From positions 1 through 45,535 of the forward strand of contig CACZQN010000052.1 of the NCBI GenBank assembly GCA_902783375.1: DNA of 45,535 nt. Direction: 5' to 3'. This DNA is from an uncultured Lachnospiraceae bacterium (GTDB taxonomy: Bacteria > Bacillota > Clostridia > Lachnospirales > Lachnospiraceae). Position numbers and translations under genes: made by a program. Every line of letters starts with the position of its first letter. The first letter of the stretch is position 1. This document shows, one piece after another, positions 7,410-16,110 of this stretch. The notes beneath the pieces are model-generated. The model made no database searches, was not told where the DNA came from, and saw nothing but the letters and a program-made list of their open reading frames with translations.

Positions 7410-8306
7410 ATGAGCGAAGTCTTAAGCTGCAGAGATCTGCACAAGGTGTATGGAAAGAAAGAGGCACTGGCAGGCATCGATCTGGACCTGGAGCAGGGAA
7501 AGATCTATGGGCTGATCGGAAGAAATGGTGCCGGGAAGACGACGCTACTGTCTTGTCTTTCTGCACAGAATCCGGCAACAAGCGGGACGATTACACTCGG
7601 CGGTGCGCCGGTCTGGGAGAACAGAGAAAATCTGAAAAAGATCTGTTTTTCCCGTGAGATCAATCCGTCCAGTGCAAAGAACGGGATTGATTCCGGTATC
7701 AGCGGCATGAAGGTGAAGGAGTATCTGCGGATCGCTTCGATCTTTTATGATCACTGGGACCAGGCGCTGGCCGACCGGCTGATCGAGGAATTTGAACTCG
7801 ATATCAAGAAGAAAATCAATGCACTCAGCAAGGGCATGCTCTCCATGGTAACGATGATCGTCGGCATGGCCTCGAAGGCACCGTTTACCTTCCTCGATGA
7901 GCCTGCAGCAGGCGTGGATATTATCTCCAGAGAGAACTTCTACCGGATGCTGATCGACGAGTACAGCGAGACCGGAAGGACATTTGTCATCTCCACACAC
8001 ATCATCGAAGAAGCTGCAGATGTGATGGAAGAGGTCGTGATGATTGATCACGGGAAACTGCTTCTGAAGGAGAATACGGCGGACCTGATCGACAGCGTGG
8101 TGCATCTCTCCGGCGAAGCTTCTGCAATTGACAGGGCGGTAGAGGGGCTCACGGTGATCCGGAAGCATAAAGAACTCTCCGGGCGGGGAGCGTCGGCATC
8201 GGTGAAACTGCTGCCGGGGCAGAGCCTGCCGGAACTGAGCGGGATCACCGTACAGCGGCTGGGCCTTCAGGAGATCTTTGTGGAGTATGTCGGAGGCGTG
8301 AAGTGA
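7410..8306 (+). CDS. ABC transporter ATP-binding protein
   Basis: A 298-residue ATPase subunit. Walker A is GRNGAGKTTLLS (about residues 36-47) and Walker B is FTFLDEPAAGVD, with ISTHIIEEA supplying the H-loop histidine. The signature motif is degenerate (ALSKGMLSMV in place of LSGGQ), as is common in the YtrB/BcrA-like group. The C-terminal about 80 residues form the extra domain of such exporters. It starts one base after the GntR stop, with AAGGA as ribosome site, so the two are coupled. With the next two membrane proteins it should form an exporter whose substrate is not identifiable here. Confidence 0.92.
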   Translation: MSEVLSCRDLHKVYGKKEALAGIDLDLEQGKIYGLIGRNGAGKTTLLSCLSAQNPATSGTITLGGAPVWENRENLKKICFSREINPSSAKNGIDSGISGMKVKEYLRIASIFYDHWDQALADRLIEEFELDIKKKINALSKGMLSMVTMIVGMASKAPFTFLDEPAAGVDIISRENFYRMLIDEYSETGRTFVISTHIIEEAADVMEEVVMIDHGKLLLKENTADLIDSVVHLSGEASAIDRAVEGLTVIRKHKELSGRGASASVKLLPGQSLPELSGITVQRLGLQEIFVEYVGGVK

Positions 8307-8345
8307 CAGAAACCGGAGAATGTGTCCGGGAACTGGAGGTTGAGG

Positions 8346-9020
8346 ATGAATGGTGTTCGTTATCAGGCCAGGATGGCCTGGCGGAATTATGTTTGGCTGC
8401 TTCTGATCAGCCTGTTCTATTCTTTTATGATGGGCAGTACCAGAATGGATGCTGAGCGGGGGATCAGTTTTATGCAGGCCGGGATGTCCGTATTTACAGG
8501 ATATTTTCTCGCGATCGGCGTTGGAATGCTGATGTATCTGCAGCTGCTGCAGATGACAACATATATTCCGATGGCCCTGATGTTTGGATCGACGAGAAAA
8601 GATGCCTGGCTTTGCTCCCTGGTTTTTGACTTTGTGCTGATGACACTTGTTCTATCGGTCGTACAGCTGGTTGCGGGACTTGGCCTGCACCAGTTTTCAT
8701 CTGATCTGCTGGTGGGCGAGATCATCGGGTGCTTTGGGATCATAGGCATCGGAAAGCTGATCGGGGCGGTTGCTTCAAGACTAACCGGAAAGGCTCGTAC
8801 AGTCATGCTGATGGTCGTAATGTTCCTCTTCATCGGGATCTGTGTTGCCGGTGGGATGCTGATCGGGATGTCTGTTGTGGAACAGACAGGAATTCTCGGC
8901 GCAATTGCAAACTTGTATGTGCGTTACAGATGGTCTGTGATCCTGGTCTCAGCACTCGTCTTCTGTGCAGGAAACATCGTATTTGCAAAGGCTGTGCAGA
9001 AGATCTCGGTCGTGATGTAG
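8346..9020 (+). CDS. ABC-transporter-associated membrane protein (permease-like)
   Basis: A 224-residue protein with about six hydrophobic segments and almost no soluble domain (for example YVWLLLISLFYSFMMG, GYFLAIGVGMLMYL and TVMLMVVMFLFIGICVA). ATG at 8346 follows GGAGG at 8334-8338; a GTG at 8322 is a poorer alternative. It lies between the ATPase and a second membrane protein and is probably one half of the membrane channel. It shares with the next gene a polytopic layout and a motif in which the fourth segment is preceded by a phrase about start size (GSTRKDAW versus GMRRRDF), suggesting the two are diverged paralogues. Confidence 0.8.
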   Translation: MNGVRYQARMAWRNYVWLLLISLFYSFMMGSTRMDAERGISFMQAGMSVFTGYFLAIGVGMLMYLQLLQMTTYIPMALMFGSTRKDAWLCSLVFDFVLMTLVLSVVQLVAGLGLHQFSSDLLVGEIIGCFGIIGIGKLIGAVASRLTGKARTVMLMVVMFLFIGICVAGGMLIGMSVVEQTGILGAIANLYVRYRWSVILVSALVFCAGNIVFAKAVQKISVVM

Positions 9021-9036
9021 GAATTGGAGGATAAAG

Positions 9037-9756
9037 ATGTTTCGGAAAGAACTATCCATTGCAAAGAAAGACATGCTGGTCTGTGCAGGAATCGCACTGG
9101 CGATCGTAGTCCTCTTTACCGTGGTCGGCGTGATTGTTGCGGCGGAAACCTATGCGGAAGGGGAAGCGCTTCTGATGATTTCGATGATGTTCGCGATGGT
9201 GATCATTCTGCAGAGTGTATATCTGGCATTTGGCATGATCAACACGAATTTCCACATCAGCATCGCACTTGGGATGCGGCGGAGAGACTTCCTCTTCAGC
9301 ATGTGCGGGATCACCTTTGGAATTCTGCTTTTGGATATGGTCATCCTGTCACTGTATGCCTTTCTGATGCTCAGGGTCACAGCTTTTGCGGCAGGCTTTG
9401 ATGCAGCCTGGGTGCGGACAAGCTTCGAGTATGGGATGTTAAAACAAATCCTGAGACCAGGCCTGATCCTGGGAGCGACACTGGTTCTCACCGTATTTAC
9501 GCTGTTTATCGGCTCCATGATGATCCGGTTCGGGAAAACCTTCTATCTGGTCTTCTGGATGGGATTTATCCTGCTGATGAACATTATCCCGAGAGTTCTG
9601 GATTACTTCGGCCTGGAGGAGAAGCTGGCGAAGTTCTTCATTACCCTGCCGGTGAAACAGCTGTTTACCATCGGGGGAATAGCCGGTGTGGTCATTCTGG
9701 CGGTCATGGCGTTCATAAGCTGGCTGGTGATCCGGAGCAGTGTCGTAAGATTGTAA
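9037..9756 (+). CDS. ABC-transporter-associated membrane protein, second permease
   Basis: A 239-residue polytopic protein with about six membrane segments, starting MFRKELSIAKKDMLVCAGIA. The start follows TTGGAGGATAAAG. The motif ALGMRRRDFLFSM resembles the intracellular coupling loop of the preceding gene (GSTRKDAWLCS). It closes the GntR-ATPase-permease operon and is followed by a strong bidirectional terminator. It probably pairs with the preceding protein in a heterodimeric exporter. No substrate can be assigned. Confidence 0.8.
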   Translation: MFRKELSIAKKDMLVCAGIALAIVVLFTVVGVIVAAETYAEGEALLMISMMFAMVIILQSVYLAFGMINTNFHISIALGMRRRDFLFSMCGITFGILLLDMVILSLYAFLMLRVTAFAAGFDAAWVRTSFEYGMLKQILRPGLILGATLVLTVFTLFIGSMMIRFGKTFYLVFWMGFILLMNIIPRVLDYFGLEEKLAKFFITLPVKQLFTIGGIAGVVILAVMAFISWLVIRSSVVRL

Positions 9757-9778
9757 CAAAGCAGCTGACCTGATGCAT

Positions 9779-9834
9779 AAAAAGAACCTCCGCCGTCGAT
9801 TCGGAAGACCGGCAGCGGAGGTTCTTTTATTTTG
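9779..9834. terminator. Bidirectional intrinsic terminator
   Basis: A long stem, AAAGAACCTCCGC paired with GCGGAGGTTCTTT around a 21-base loop, is flanked by T-runs on both strands (TTTTATTTT on +, TTTTTAT on -). It separates the converging ABC operon and C11 protease gene and can end both transcripts. Confidence 0.85.
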
Positions 9835-9865
9835 CCTTTTTTGCAGGATCCGGAGCAGCGCCGTG

Positions 9866-12487
9866 TTATCGCACGAGGGCTTCGCTCCAGTATTCCTGAT
9901 TGTAGATATCCGTGAACTTGTACATGATCCGGACCGGGCCGTCTCCGACATCGGTGTTGGAGATGGTCATATTCTCAGAGACAACCATCTGATCGCCCTG
10001 ATAGAGGGTATCGACGTACTCGCCGTTGTAGTTGTAGTAGTCGATCAGGAAGTCGAGGGTCTGTCCCGGAACCAGTTCGGTGACGTTCTTTGCAACGGTT
10101 TCGGTTTCGCCGTTCACATAATCAAAGGTCGCACCGGCGATCACACCATACGGATTCTCGGTATCGAAGACGAGGATCAGGTCCGCGCGGTTGCCGTCCA
10201 GCAGGACCGGAACGCGGCCGGTGATGGTATAGGTGCCGTTATCGTTCGTTGTATCGATGTGATAGTAGGCAACCGGCGTGCCATTGATGGAGATCCAGGT
10301 CCGATCCGTATCCGCAACGAGCGCGCCATTTTCATCGAAGCTGTAGATCGTATCGAGACCGAGATCAACATAGCCTTCGCCGTCATCGTAGAACATGGCC
10401 ATCTCGAGATCATGTACCAGGCTCCACTGGGATTCGGAGAGCGTCATCTTCGCGGTGCCGTCTGCTTCTTCGTTCCAGAAGAGTGCGCTGCCGTCGAAGG
10501 AAGCTGCATTCAGGATCTCGATGGTTTCTTCATCGGTCAGCGTGTCATCGGACATGAAGTCGATGTTCCGGTCGCTGAGGCCTTCGATCGGAATTCCGCC
10601 GCCGAGGAAGCTGCCGAGCAGGGAAGAGAGCATATCGCCGGAAAGCTCGGTGCCGCCGGAATAGGATCCGCCGCCGAAGAGGCTCGACATAGCCGAAGAA
10701 CTGCCGCCTGCAGCGATCTGGCCGGTGGTCTCAAGCTTGGCAAAAGCACGGATGCATTCTGCATAATCCTCATCCATGCCGATCTTGTCATAGGTTCTGA
10801 CCATGGTGTCGACATACTGTGCTCTCTGGTACGGGAAGTAGATCGAGACACCATAGGCATTGGTCATGTTGGAAGAGGTCTTGTTGTACTTGACGGCACC
10901 CTTCAGGACGGAAGAGAGTTCCTTGCCCTCGGTGGTGCCCATATTTTCCGCGAGGTTCACAAGGTCGACCTGGTCGATCCGGGAACTCTGGGCGAATTCT
11001 CTGGTGGTGTAGCGGGCATCGGAGACGGTCTGGTACTCCTTTGCCTTGATCATCGACGTGATGCTCTTCGAAAATGCGGAGAGTTTCTCCGGTACGGTGT
11101 TCGAGAATTCTGCGAGGTCGATGACGGAGAGGGTGGTCTTCTGGCCGCGGCAGGAAGATGCGCACGCACTCGTGAAATCATCGACGATGTTCTTGCCGAT
11201 CTCGATGGTCGGCATCGAGGTGTTCTGAGAGAGCTTGGTCAGCCAGTTGGTGTAGTACCAGCCGATACCCGGCTCCGTCTCCTCGGAAGCAATCATGTAA
11301 TCCGCATACGGATCGAGCATCAGTGCGGTCTCGGCAGTCGCCATCAAACAGGCGTCGAAGCCGATGAAATCGTACTGGATGCCGCCGGCCTTCAGTGCCT
11401 GGCTGATCTCTGCGAGATCCATCGCACCGGCGCTGGCATATTTCTCATCATAGCCATAACCCTGGACCGAACCGCCGCCGTGATCCCAGAAGATCAACGC
11501 ATAGCGGTTTGCCGGGAAGTTGTTCTTGCCCCACTTGATAAAGGAAGAGAGCGTCTCCGGATCCGTCATCGGCTTGGCACCGTCATCGGTGATGAGCCGC
11601 TTCAGACCGCCGGACTGCACCTGGTAGATCTGGTTGGTGGAGTTCGAGACAATGCTGTTCTGCCATTTCTTGCAGCCACCGGTATAGACGATGATGTTGA
11701 CGTTCTGGCCGATCGTGGCAGCGGCCATTTCCTGCAGGTCGTTGGTCGCCATGGAACTTCTCGATTCGAGGTCCGTTCCGCACATGTAGACGAGGATCGT
11801 CATGACATCCTGGCCGCTTCCGAGAATCTCGGTATACTTCGCACGGGATCCTGCAGCAACAGTGGTATCAAGCTTCGCAGCAGAAGTGCCACTCCAGGCG
11901 CTGGTGTTCGCAGCGGTGTTGCTGCTGCCGGTACCGTAGCCATAATAGCCGCTGTTTGCACTGTTCCCTGCAAGTGCAGAGAAGGCATTGGCGAAGCTGC
12001 CGAGGCCGCCGAGACCGGAGAGGCTGCCGCCCGCACCGGAGGTGTCGCCGGACGGTGTCGTGGTGGTCGTCGTTGTCCCGGTATTGCCGGTATTGGTGTT
12101 CCCGGTTGTGCCGCCGAAGGTGCCGCCGGTATTGCCAGTGGTGCCGGTTCCGTAGTCGGTGTCATAGGTGGTGCCATAGTCTGCCCCGGCAAGACCGCCG
12201 AGCAGATCGCCGATACCCGAAGAGGAACCACCGCCGCCACGCATAAGCATCACGATGATGACAATGATGATGACCGGCAGACTGATGCCACCGGCTCTTG
12301 TTACGGCTCTGTGTGTACCCGATGGACGACGGCCGGAACCACCGCCGGATAACTGGCTGTGCAGCTGCTGACCTGCTCCGCCGCTTCCGACAGGACCGGT
12401 CCCGGTGCCGGACCCACGTTTGTGGACGCCAGAGCCACCGGAGGTAACTTTTTTCTCACGACCTTGCGGTCTGTTCTGATCAGGCAT
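9866..12487 (-). CDS. Membrane-anchored clostripain-family (C11) cysteine protease
   Basis: An 873-residue protein. The cytosolic N-terminus (about 65 residues) is rich in Gly, Ser and basic residues, followed by one membrane span (about 68-82, ISLPVIIIVIIVMLM) and a Gly/Thr/Asn-rich linker (about 83-155). The C11 catalytic domain has its dyad clearly visible: His336 in FWDHGGG and Cys380 in GFDACLMA. A beta-rich C-terminal region follows the catalytic part. C11 enzymes cut after Arg/Lys. The start is the MPDQNRPQG methionine at 12485-12487, with AAAGGATGGG upstream; a longer start would precede this with an unsupported extension. It is a single-gene unit. The outward protease domain suggests a role in processing surface or secreted proteins, but its targets are unknown. 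Confidence 0.92.
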   Translation of the reverse strand: MPDQNRPQGREKKVTSGGSGVHKRGSGTGTGPVGSGGAGQQLHSQLSGGGSGRRPSGTHRAVTRAGGISLPVIIIVIIVMLMRGGGGSSSGIGDLLGGLAGADYGTTYDTDYGTGTTGNTGGTFGGTTGNTNTGNTGTTTTTTTPSGDTSGAGGSLSGLGGLGSFANAFSALAGNSANSGYYGYGTGSSNTAANTSAWSGTSAAKLDTTVAAGSRAKYTEILGSGQDVMTILVYMCGTDLESRSSMATNDLQEMAAATIGQNVNIIVYTGGCKKWQNSIVSNSTNQIYQVQSGGLKRLITDDGAKPMTDPETLSSFIKWGKNNFPANRYALIFWDHGGGSVQGYGYDEKYASAGAMDLAEISQALKAGGIQYDFIGFDACLMATAETALMLDPYADYMIASEETEPGIGWYYTNWLTKLSQNTSMPTIEIGKNIVDDFTSACASSCRGQKTTLSVIDLAEFSNTVPEKLSAFSKSITSMIKAKEYQTVSDARYTTREFAQSSRIDQVDLVNLAENMGTTEGKELSSVLKGAVKYNKTSSNMTNAYGVSIYFPYQRAQYVDTMVRTYDKIGMDEDYAECIRAFAKLETTGQIAAGGSSSAMSSLFGGGSYSGGTELSGDMLSSLLGSFLGGGIPIEGLSDRNIDFMSDDTLTDEETIEILNAASFDGSALFWNEEADGTAKMTLSESQWSLVHDLEMAMFYDDGEGYVDLGLDTIYSFDENGALVADTDRTWISINGTPVAYYHIDTTNDNGTYTITGRVPVLLDGNRADLILVFDTENPYGVIAGATFDYVNGETETVAKNVTELVPGQTLDFLIDYYNYNGEYVDTLYQGDQMVVSENMTISNTDVGDGPVRIMYKFTDIYNQEYWSEALVR

Positions 12488-12527
12488 AAAGGTTTCCCAT
12501 CCTTTCTGATTACTGTATATCCAATTT

Positions 12528-12555
12528 ATTATATACCTTTTCAACGGAAATGCAA
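12528..12555 (-). promoter_or_regulatory. Promoter of the C11 protease gene
   Basis: On the minus strand: TTGCAT, 16 bases, TATAAT, ending about 40 bases before the protease start. Confidence 0.65.
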
Positions 12556-12616
12556 ATACTGTTTTCGGCGGCTGACTGCATCAGGCGCCCGATGCCATCA
12601 CAAACGGACGGATCCC

Positions 12617-12645
12617 TTGCATCAGGGGAGGAGAAAGGGTATAAT
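12617..12645 (+). promoter_or_regulatory. Promoter of the tocopherol-cyclase-like gene
   Basis: TTGCAT at 12617-12622, 17 bases, TATAAT at 12640-12645, about 33 bases before the ATG at 12679. The consensus -10 and exact spacing make this one of the clearest promoters in the window. Confidence 0.8.
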
Positions 12646-12678
12646 TTACACAAAAAAGGAACAGGCAAGGGTAACACA

Positions 12679-13812
12679 ATGTTCAATGTACATGATATCA
12701 ACAGAGATGCGCTGATGCTGCACGGGCCGCTGGCGCATCATGGCTATGACTGGTGGTGGCATTCTTTTACGGCGCAGGATGCCGAGACGGGAGAGGATAA
12801 ACCATTTTTCATCGAATTTTTCATCTGCAATCCGGCGCTGGCGGAAGAGGAGCCGGTATGCGGACAGCTTCCGGCGAACCGGGCGGCAGGGAAAAGGCCA
12901 TCCTACCTGATGGTCAAGGCCGGAACCTGGGGTGCGGAGCACTTTCAGCTGCACCGGTTCTTCTCGCTGAAGAAAACAAGGATTCATGGCGATGCGCCAT
13001 ACGAGATCGAGGCAGAGGACTGCCTGGCGTCGGAGCAGGCACTGCGCGGGAAGATCGAGATCACGGAACAGGAAGTCGGAGAGCATCCGGAGTGGATGTG
13101 CGATGCGGGAAGTCTCAGCTGGGACCTCGTCATCGACAAGCAGATCGCGTTCAACGTCGGCTATGGTGCCAGCAAACCGCTGCGGGATACAGAAGCATTT
13201 GCCATGTACTGGCATGCAGAGGGTATGAAGTCCGCCTATGCCGGCACGATCATCTGTAATGGCAGGAAATACGTGGTGACGCCGGAGAAGAGTTACGGCT
13301 ATGCGGATAAGAACTGGGGAAGAGATTTCACGAGCCCATGGGTGTGGCTGTCGTCGAACTGCCTGGTGAGCACAAAGACCGGAGCGCAGCTTTCGAACAG
13401 TGTCTTTGATATCGGGGGCGGCCGGCCGAAGATCTATTTCGTGCCGCTGGACCGGCGGCTGCTCGGCGTCTTCTATTACGAAGGGAAGGAATACGACTTC
13501 AATTTCTCCCATGTCTGGCTGAATGTGAAGACGGAATTCTCGTTTGAGGAACTGGATGATGTCGTGCACTGGCATGTGCGGCAGGAGAATCATGTGGCTG
13601 TGATGGACACCGAGGTGTTCTGCAGGAAGAAGGAGATGCTGCTGATCAATTATGAGGCACCGGACGGCAGCAAGAAACACAATCATCTCTGGAACGGCGG
13701 GAATGGCTGGGGTACCATCCGGCTCTATGATAAGGTAGACGGGCAGCTGCAGCTGGTCGATGAGATCGAAGCGACGCATATCGGCTGCGAGTACGGAGAA
13801 TACGAGGAGTAA
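12679..13812 (+). CDS. Tocopherol-cyclase-like (lipocalin-type) protein
   Basis: A 377-residue soluble protein, rich in beta-strand and aromatic residues. The region YGYADKNWGRDFTSPWVWLSS (split at the W pair) resembles the two-domain lipocalin family named after plant tocopherol cyclase, found in some Clostridia with unknown function. No signal peptide is seen. ATG at 12679 is preferred because AAGGG lies upstream and the promoter sits inside any longer reading. The chemistry of the plant enzyme should not be assumed: these bacteria make no tocopherol, and a hydrophobic-ligand-binding or modifying role is only an inference. It stands as first gene before a cluster of small membrane proteins. 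Confidence 0.65.
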   Translation: MFNVHDINRDALMLHGPLAHHGYDWWWHSFTAQDAETGEDKPFFIEFFICNPALAEEEPVCGQLPANRAAGKRPSYLMVKAGTWGAEHFQLHRFFSLKKTRIHGDAPYEIEAEDCLASEQALRGKIEITEQEVGEHPEWMCDAGSLSWDLVIDKQIAFNVGYGASKPLRDTEAFAMYWHAEGMKSAYAGTIICNGRKYVVTPEKSYGYADKNWGRDFTSPWVWLSSNCLVSTKTGAQLSNSVFDIGGGRPKIYFVPLDRRLLGVFYYEGKEYDFNFSHVWLNVKTEFSFEELDDVVHWHVRQENHVAVMDTEVFCRKKEMLLINYEAPDGSKKHNHLWNGGNGWGTIRLYDKVDGQLQLVDEIEATHIGCEYGEYEE

Positions 13813-13858
13813 GTCCGGTATGTTCCGCAACATGTGACACAGGAGAGGAGGTACGGTT

Positions 13859-14086
13859 ATGTTCCAGACATATCTGCTGATGGGGCTGTTCTTTGCGATA
13901 CCGGTGGCGGTCCTGATCTGGTTTGTCGTTTCACTGGTTCTGTATCTTCGGAGAGATCCGCAGGATGACGAGCTGTCCCGCAGGAGAAAGATCCTGCTGA
14001 TCGTGTCGGCTGTGATCCTCGGCATCATCGTCCTTGCGATCGTGGCATTCTGGATCCTGCTGATGATTGCGATTGCAAATATGTGA
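13859..14086 (+). CDS. Small membrane protein with two membrane segments
   Basis: A 75-residue protein with two hydrophobic helices (about residues 5-29 and 47-73) joined by a short charged loop (LRRDPQDDELSRRRK). AGGAGAGGAGG gives an excellent ribosome site. It is followed 14 bases later by a 45-residue single-span protein and then by a phosphate-binding-like protein, all tightly spaced and probably co-transcribed. No family is recognised. It may be an accessory subunit of the binding protein's membrane complex. Confidence 0.75.
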   Translation: MFQTYLLMGLFFAIPVAVLIWFVVSLVLYLRRDPQDDELSRRRKILLIVSAVILGIIVLAIVAFWILLMIAIANM

Positions 14087-14100
14087 TGAGGGAGAAAGAG

Positions 14101-14238
14101 ATGCGGGAGAAAACATTTTACAGGCTTCTGGCCGTGGTGACCGTTCTCGGGATCCTCAGCATCCTGGCGCTGTTTGTCTACACCTGGATGCTCTACCGGG
14201 ACTGTTCTATTCTGACGTATATTGCGAACAAAGGATAA
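14101..14238 (+). CDS. Very small single-span membrane protein (45 residues)
   Basis: This reading frame starts MREKTFYRLLAVVTVLGIL at 14101 and ends at TAA 14236-14238. GAGGGAGAAAG provides a ribosome site. One membrane helix (about residues 9-30) is followed by a short polar tail (YRDCSILTYIANKG). It fits exactly between two well-supported genes, with 14-base and 13-base gaps and no overlap, which is the main evidence that it is real. No family is recognised. Confidence 0.7.
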   Translation: MREKTFYRLLAVVTVLGILSILALFVYTWMLYRDCSILTYIANKG

Positions 14239-14251
14239 CGGGAGGATTGGG

Positions 14252-15277
14252 ATGAAACGAAGCAAACAGCTTGCCATCCTCATCGGGATTGCTGCGGCCT
14301 TTCTCCTGTTTGATCTTGTGATCTGGCAGCTGATCACAAGGCGGTACATCGACCTGCGCAGCGAGGAGATGAAAGGCCGCTCCATCGAGGTGTCGGCGTA
14401 TCTTCCGTTTGTGGAGGACTCGCGCATCTTCCACAGCGGCACGGACTTCCGTCTCACGGACGCGCTTTCCGGGGATGCGGCCGACACGGGTGCGGCCGGC
14501 ATGGATGCGGCGGATCAGAGGCTCCCGCGCATCGATGGCGCTGCGGCGCTTCTACCGGTCTTTGCTTCCATCGTGGATGCCATCTATCCGGAAGAGAGTG
14601 TAACCTTTGACGGGACGGATTTCGATGCGGGAAGTGCACTGCAGTATTCGAACACGCGCGGGGCTTACCAGGCGGTTGTGGACGGAAGTGTGGACGTGAT
14701 CTTCTGTGCGAAGCCATCCGCCGAACAGCTGCAGTATGCGGCGGATCAGGGCGTCAGCCTGGAACTTGTGCCGATCGGCTGTGAGGCATTTGTCTTCGTT
14801 GTCAACAAGGACAATCCGGTGGAGAATCTCACAGCAGAACAGATCCGGGGGATCTATTCCGGGAAATACCGTCGATGGTCGGAGGTCGGCGGGGATGATT
14901 CGTACATCGATGCCGTACAGCGGAATACCGGCAGCGGCAGCCAGACCACGATGCTCTCCTTTATGAATGGGGAGAAGATGGTCCGCTCCCCGATCGGGGC
15001 GCTGGTCGGACGGTCGATCGGCTATTCGTTCCGCTATTACACAGACGGGATCAATGGGAATGAGAAGGTGAAGATGCTTGCAATCGATGGGATTTATCCC
15101 GACGTGGAGCACATCTCAAACGGAGAGTATCCCCTTGCCAGTAATTTCTATGCGGTCTACGACAGCAGCAATGAGAACCCGTATATTCAGCCGCTGCTTG
15201 AGTTCATTCTTTCTGAGGATGGCCAGGAGATCATCCGGGAGAGTGGGTATGTTCCACTCCGTCAAACAGATGACTGA
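14252..15277 (+). CDS. PstS-like substrate-binding protein, membrane-anchored
   Basis: A 341-residue protein with an uncleaved signal or anchor (about residues 5-25, LAILIGIAAAFLLFDLVIW) and a periplasmic-binding-protein type II domain resembling phosphate-binding PstS. Visible family features include SVDVIFCAKPS, FVFVVNKDNPVENLT and QIRGIYSGKYRRWSEVGG, the phrase typical of PstS-like domains, and RNTGSGSQTTM. No lipobox cysteine is seen. ATG at 14252 follows GGGAGGATTGG. It closes a three-gene set with two tiny membrane proteins and no ATPase or permease nearby, so it may be a sensor or a partner of transporters encoded elsewhere. The ligand may not be phosphate. Confidence 0.8.
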   Translation: MKRSKQLAILIGIAAAFLLFDLVIWQLITRRYIDLRSEEMKGRSIEVSAYLPFVEDSRIFHSGTDFRLTDALSGDAADTGAAGMDAADQRLPRIDGAAALLPVFASIVDAIYPEESVTFDGTDFDAGSALQYSNTRGAYQAVVDGSVDVIFCAKPSAEQLQYAADQGVSLELVPIGCEAFVFVVNKDNPVENLTAEQIRGIYSGKYRRWSEVGGDDSYIDAVQRNTGSGSQTTMLSFMNGEKMVRSPIGALVGRSIGYSFRYYTDGINGNEKVKMLAIDGIYPDVEHISNGEYPLASNFYAVYDSSNENPYIQPLLEFILSEDGQEIIRESGYVPLRQTDD

Positions 15278-15349
15278 CCCGGTGATCCGGTCTCTGCGAT
15301 GCAATCAGCTGTTATTGTATAAAAACTGTCGGAAAGTGTCATTTTCCAG

Positions 15350-15378
15350 TTGAGTATCCGGGTCGGTTAGGGTACAAT
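15350..15378 (+). promoter_or_regulatory. Promoter of the hibernation-factor gene
   Basis: TTGAGT at 15350-15355, 17 bases, TACAAT at 15373-15378. It lies about 90 bases before the ATG of the next gene and matches a sigma-A promoter. Confidence 0.75.
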
Positions 15379-15466
15379 ACTGGTAAGAATAAGCAGGGCA
15401 GGTACATCAGGATCTGTTTATCGTCTGGTACCGGCACTGCCAGTGATCCAGAAAGGAGATGGACGT

Positions 15467-16021
15467 ATGAAGATTACGTACACAACCAAGCAGGTAACAA
15501 TGACTGATGAGATGCAGACGTATGCGGAAAAGAAGGTTTCCAAACTGGAGAAGTATTTTAAGGGAGAACCCGAAGCGGTCGTAACCTTTGCAAGGGAACG
15601 CGACAGAATGACTGCAGAGGTGACCGTGAAGTGCGACGGCAGACTGTTCCGTGCGAATCAGACAACAAAAGATATGTATGTTTCGGTCAACAGCGCAGTG
15701 AATGCGATTGAGCGGCAGATCCATAAGAATAAGACACGGCTGTCGAAGAGCCTCAGAGAAGGTGCATTTGACGCAGCTCCGGCAGCGGAGAGTGAAGAGA
15801 AAGACGATTCCCTCATGGAAGTGGAAGTCGAAGATGAATATGTTGTTGTCCGCAAGAAACAGTTCCGTATGAAACCGATGTCTGTGGAAGAAGCCATTCT
15901 GGAGATGAACCTTCTGAATCATGAGTTTTTTGTATTCCGCAACCAGGATGACGGTGATAACTTTGCTGTGGTGTACCGCAGAAACAACGGCGGATATGGC
16001 GTGATCGAACCAGAAGAATAA
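15467..16021 (+). CDS. hpf: Ribosome hibernation promoting factor, long form
   Basis: A 184-residue protein, the length of long HPF, which dimerises 70S ribosomes into inactive 100S particles. The N-terminal 100 residues are the S30AE domain (MKITYTTKQVTMTDEMQTYA, VTFARERDRMTAEVTVKCDG). A short acidic linker follows, then the C-terminal dimerisation domain (RKKQFRMKPMSVEEAILEMN through NNGGYGVIEP). ATG at 15467 is preferred over an upstream GTG because of AAAGGAG at 15450-15456. It is monocistronic, with its own promoter and two-hairpin terminator. Long HPF is normally induced on entry to stationary phase or starvation. Confidence 0.95.
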   Translation: MKITYTTKQVTMTDEMQTYAEKKVSKLEKYFKGEPEAVVTFARERDRMTAEVTVKCDGRLFRANQTTKDMYVSVNSAVNAIERQIHKNKTRLSKSLREGAFDAAPAAESEEKDDSLMEVEVEDEYVVVRKKQFRMKPMSVEEAILEMNLLNHEFFVFRNQDDGDNFAVVYRRNNGGYGVIEPEE

Positions 16022-16043
16022 ATATTTATCAGAGTGTAACAAC

Positions 16044-16095
16044 ACCGGCATAAGCCGGTCAGGATAATGATAGCCCGGCGCAAGCCGGGCTTTCT
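16044..16095 (+). terminator. Paired hairpins after hpf, the second a probable intrinsic terminator
   Basis: Two hairpins follow the hpf stop: ACCGGC-ATAA-GCCGGT (16044-16059) and AGCCCGGC-GCAA-GCCGGGCT (16072-16091). The second has a GNRA-type loop and is followed by only a short TTTCT tract, so termination may be partial. The next gene starts 15 bases later. Confidence 0.65.
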
Positions 16096-16110
16096 GGATG
16101 GAGAGAGTAT

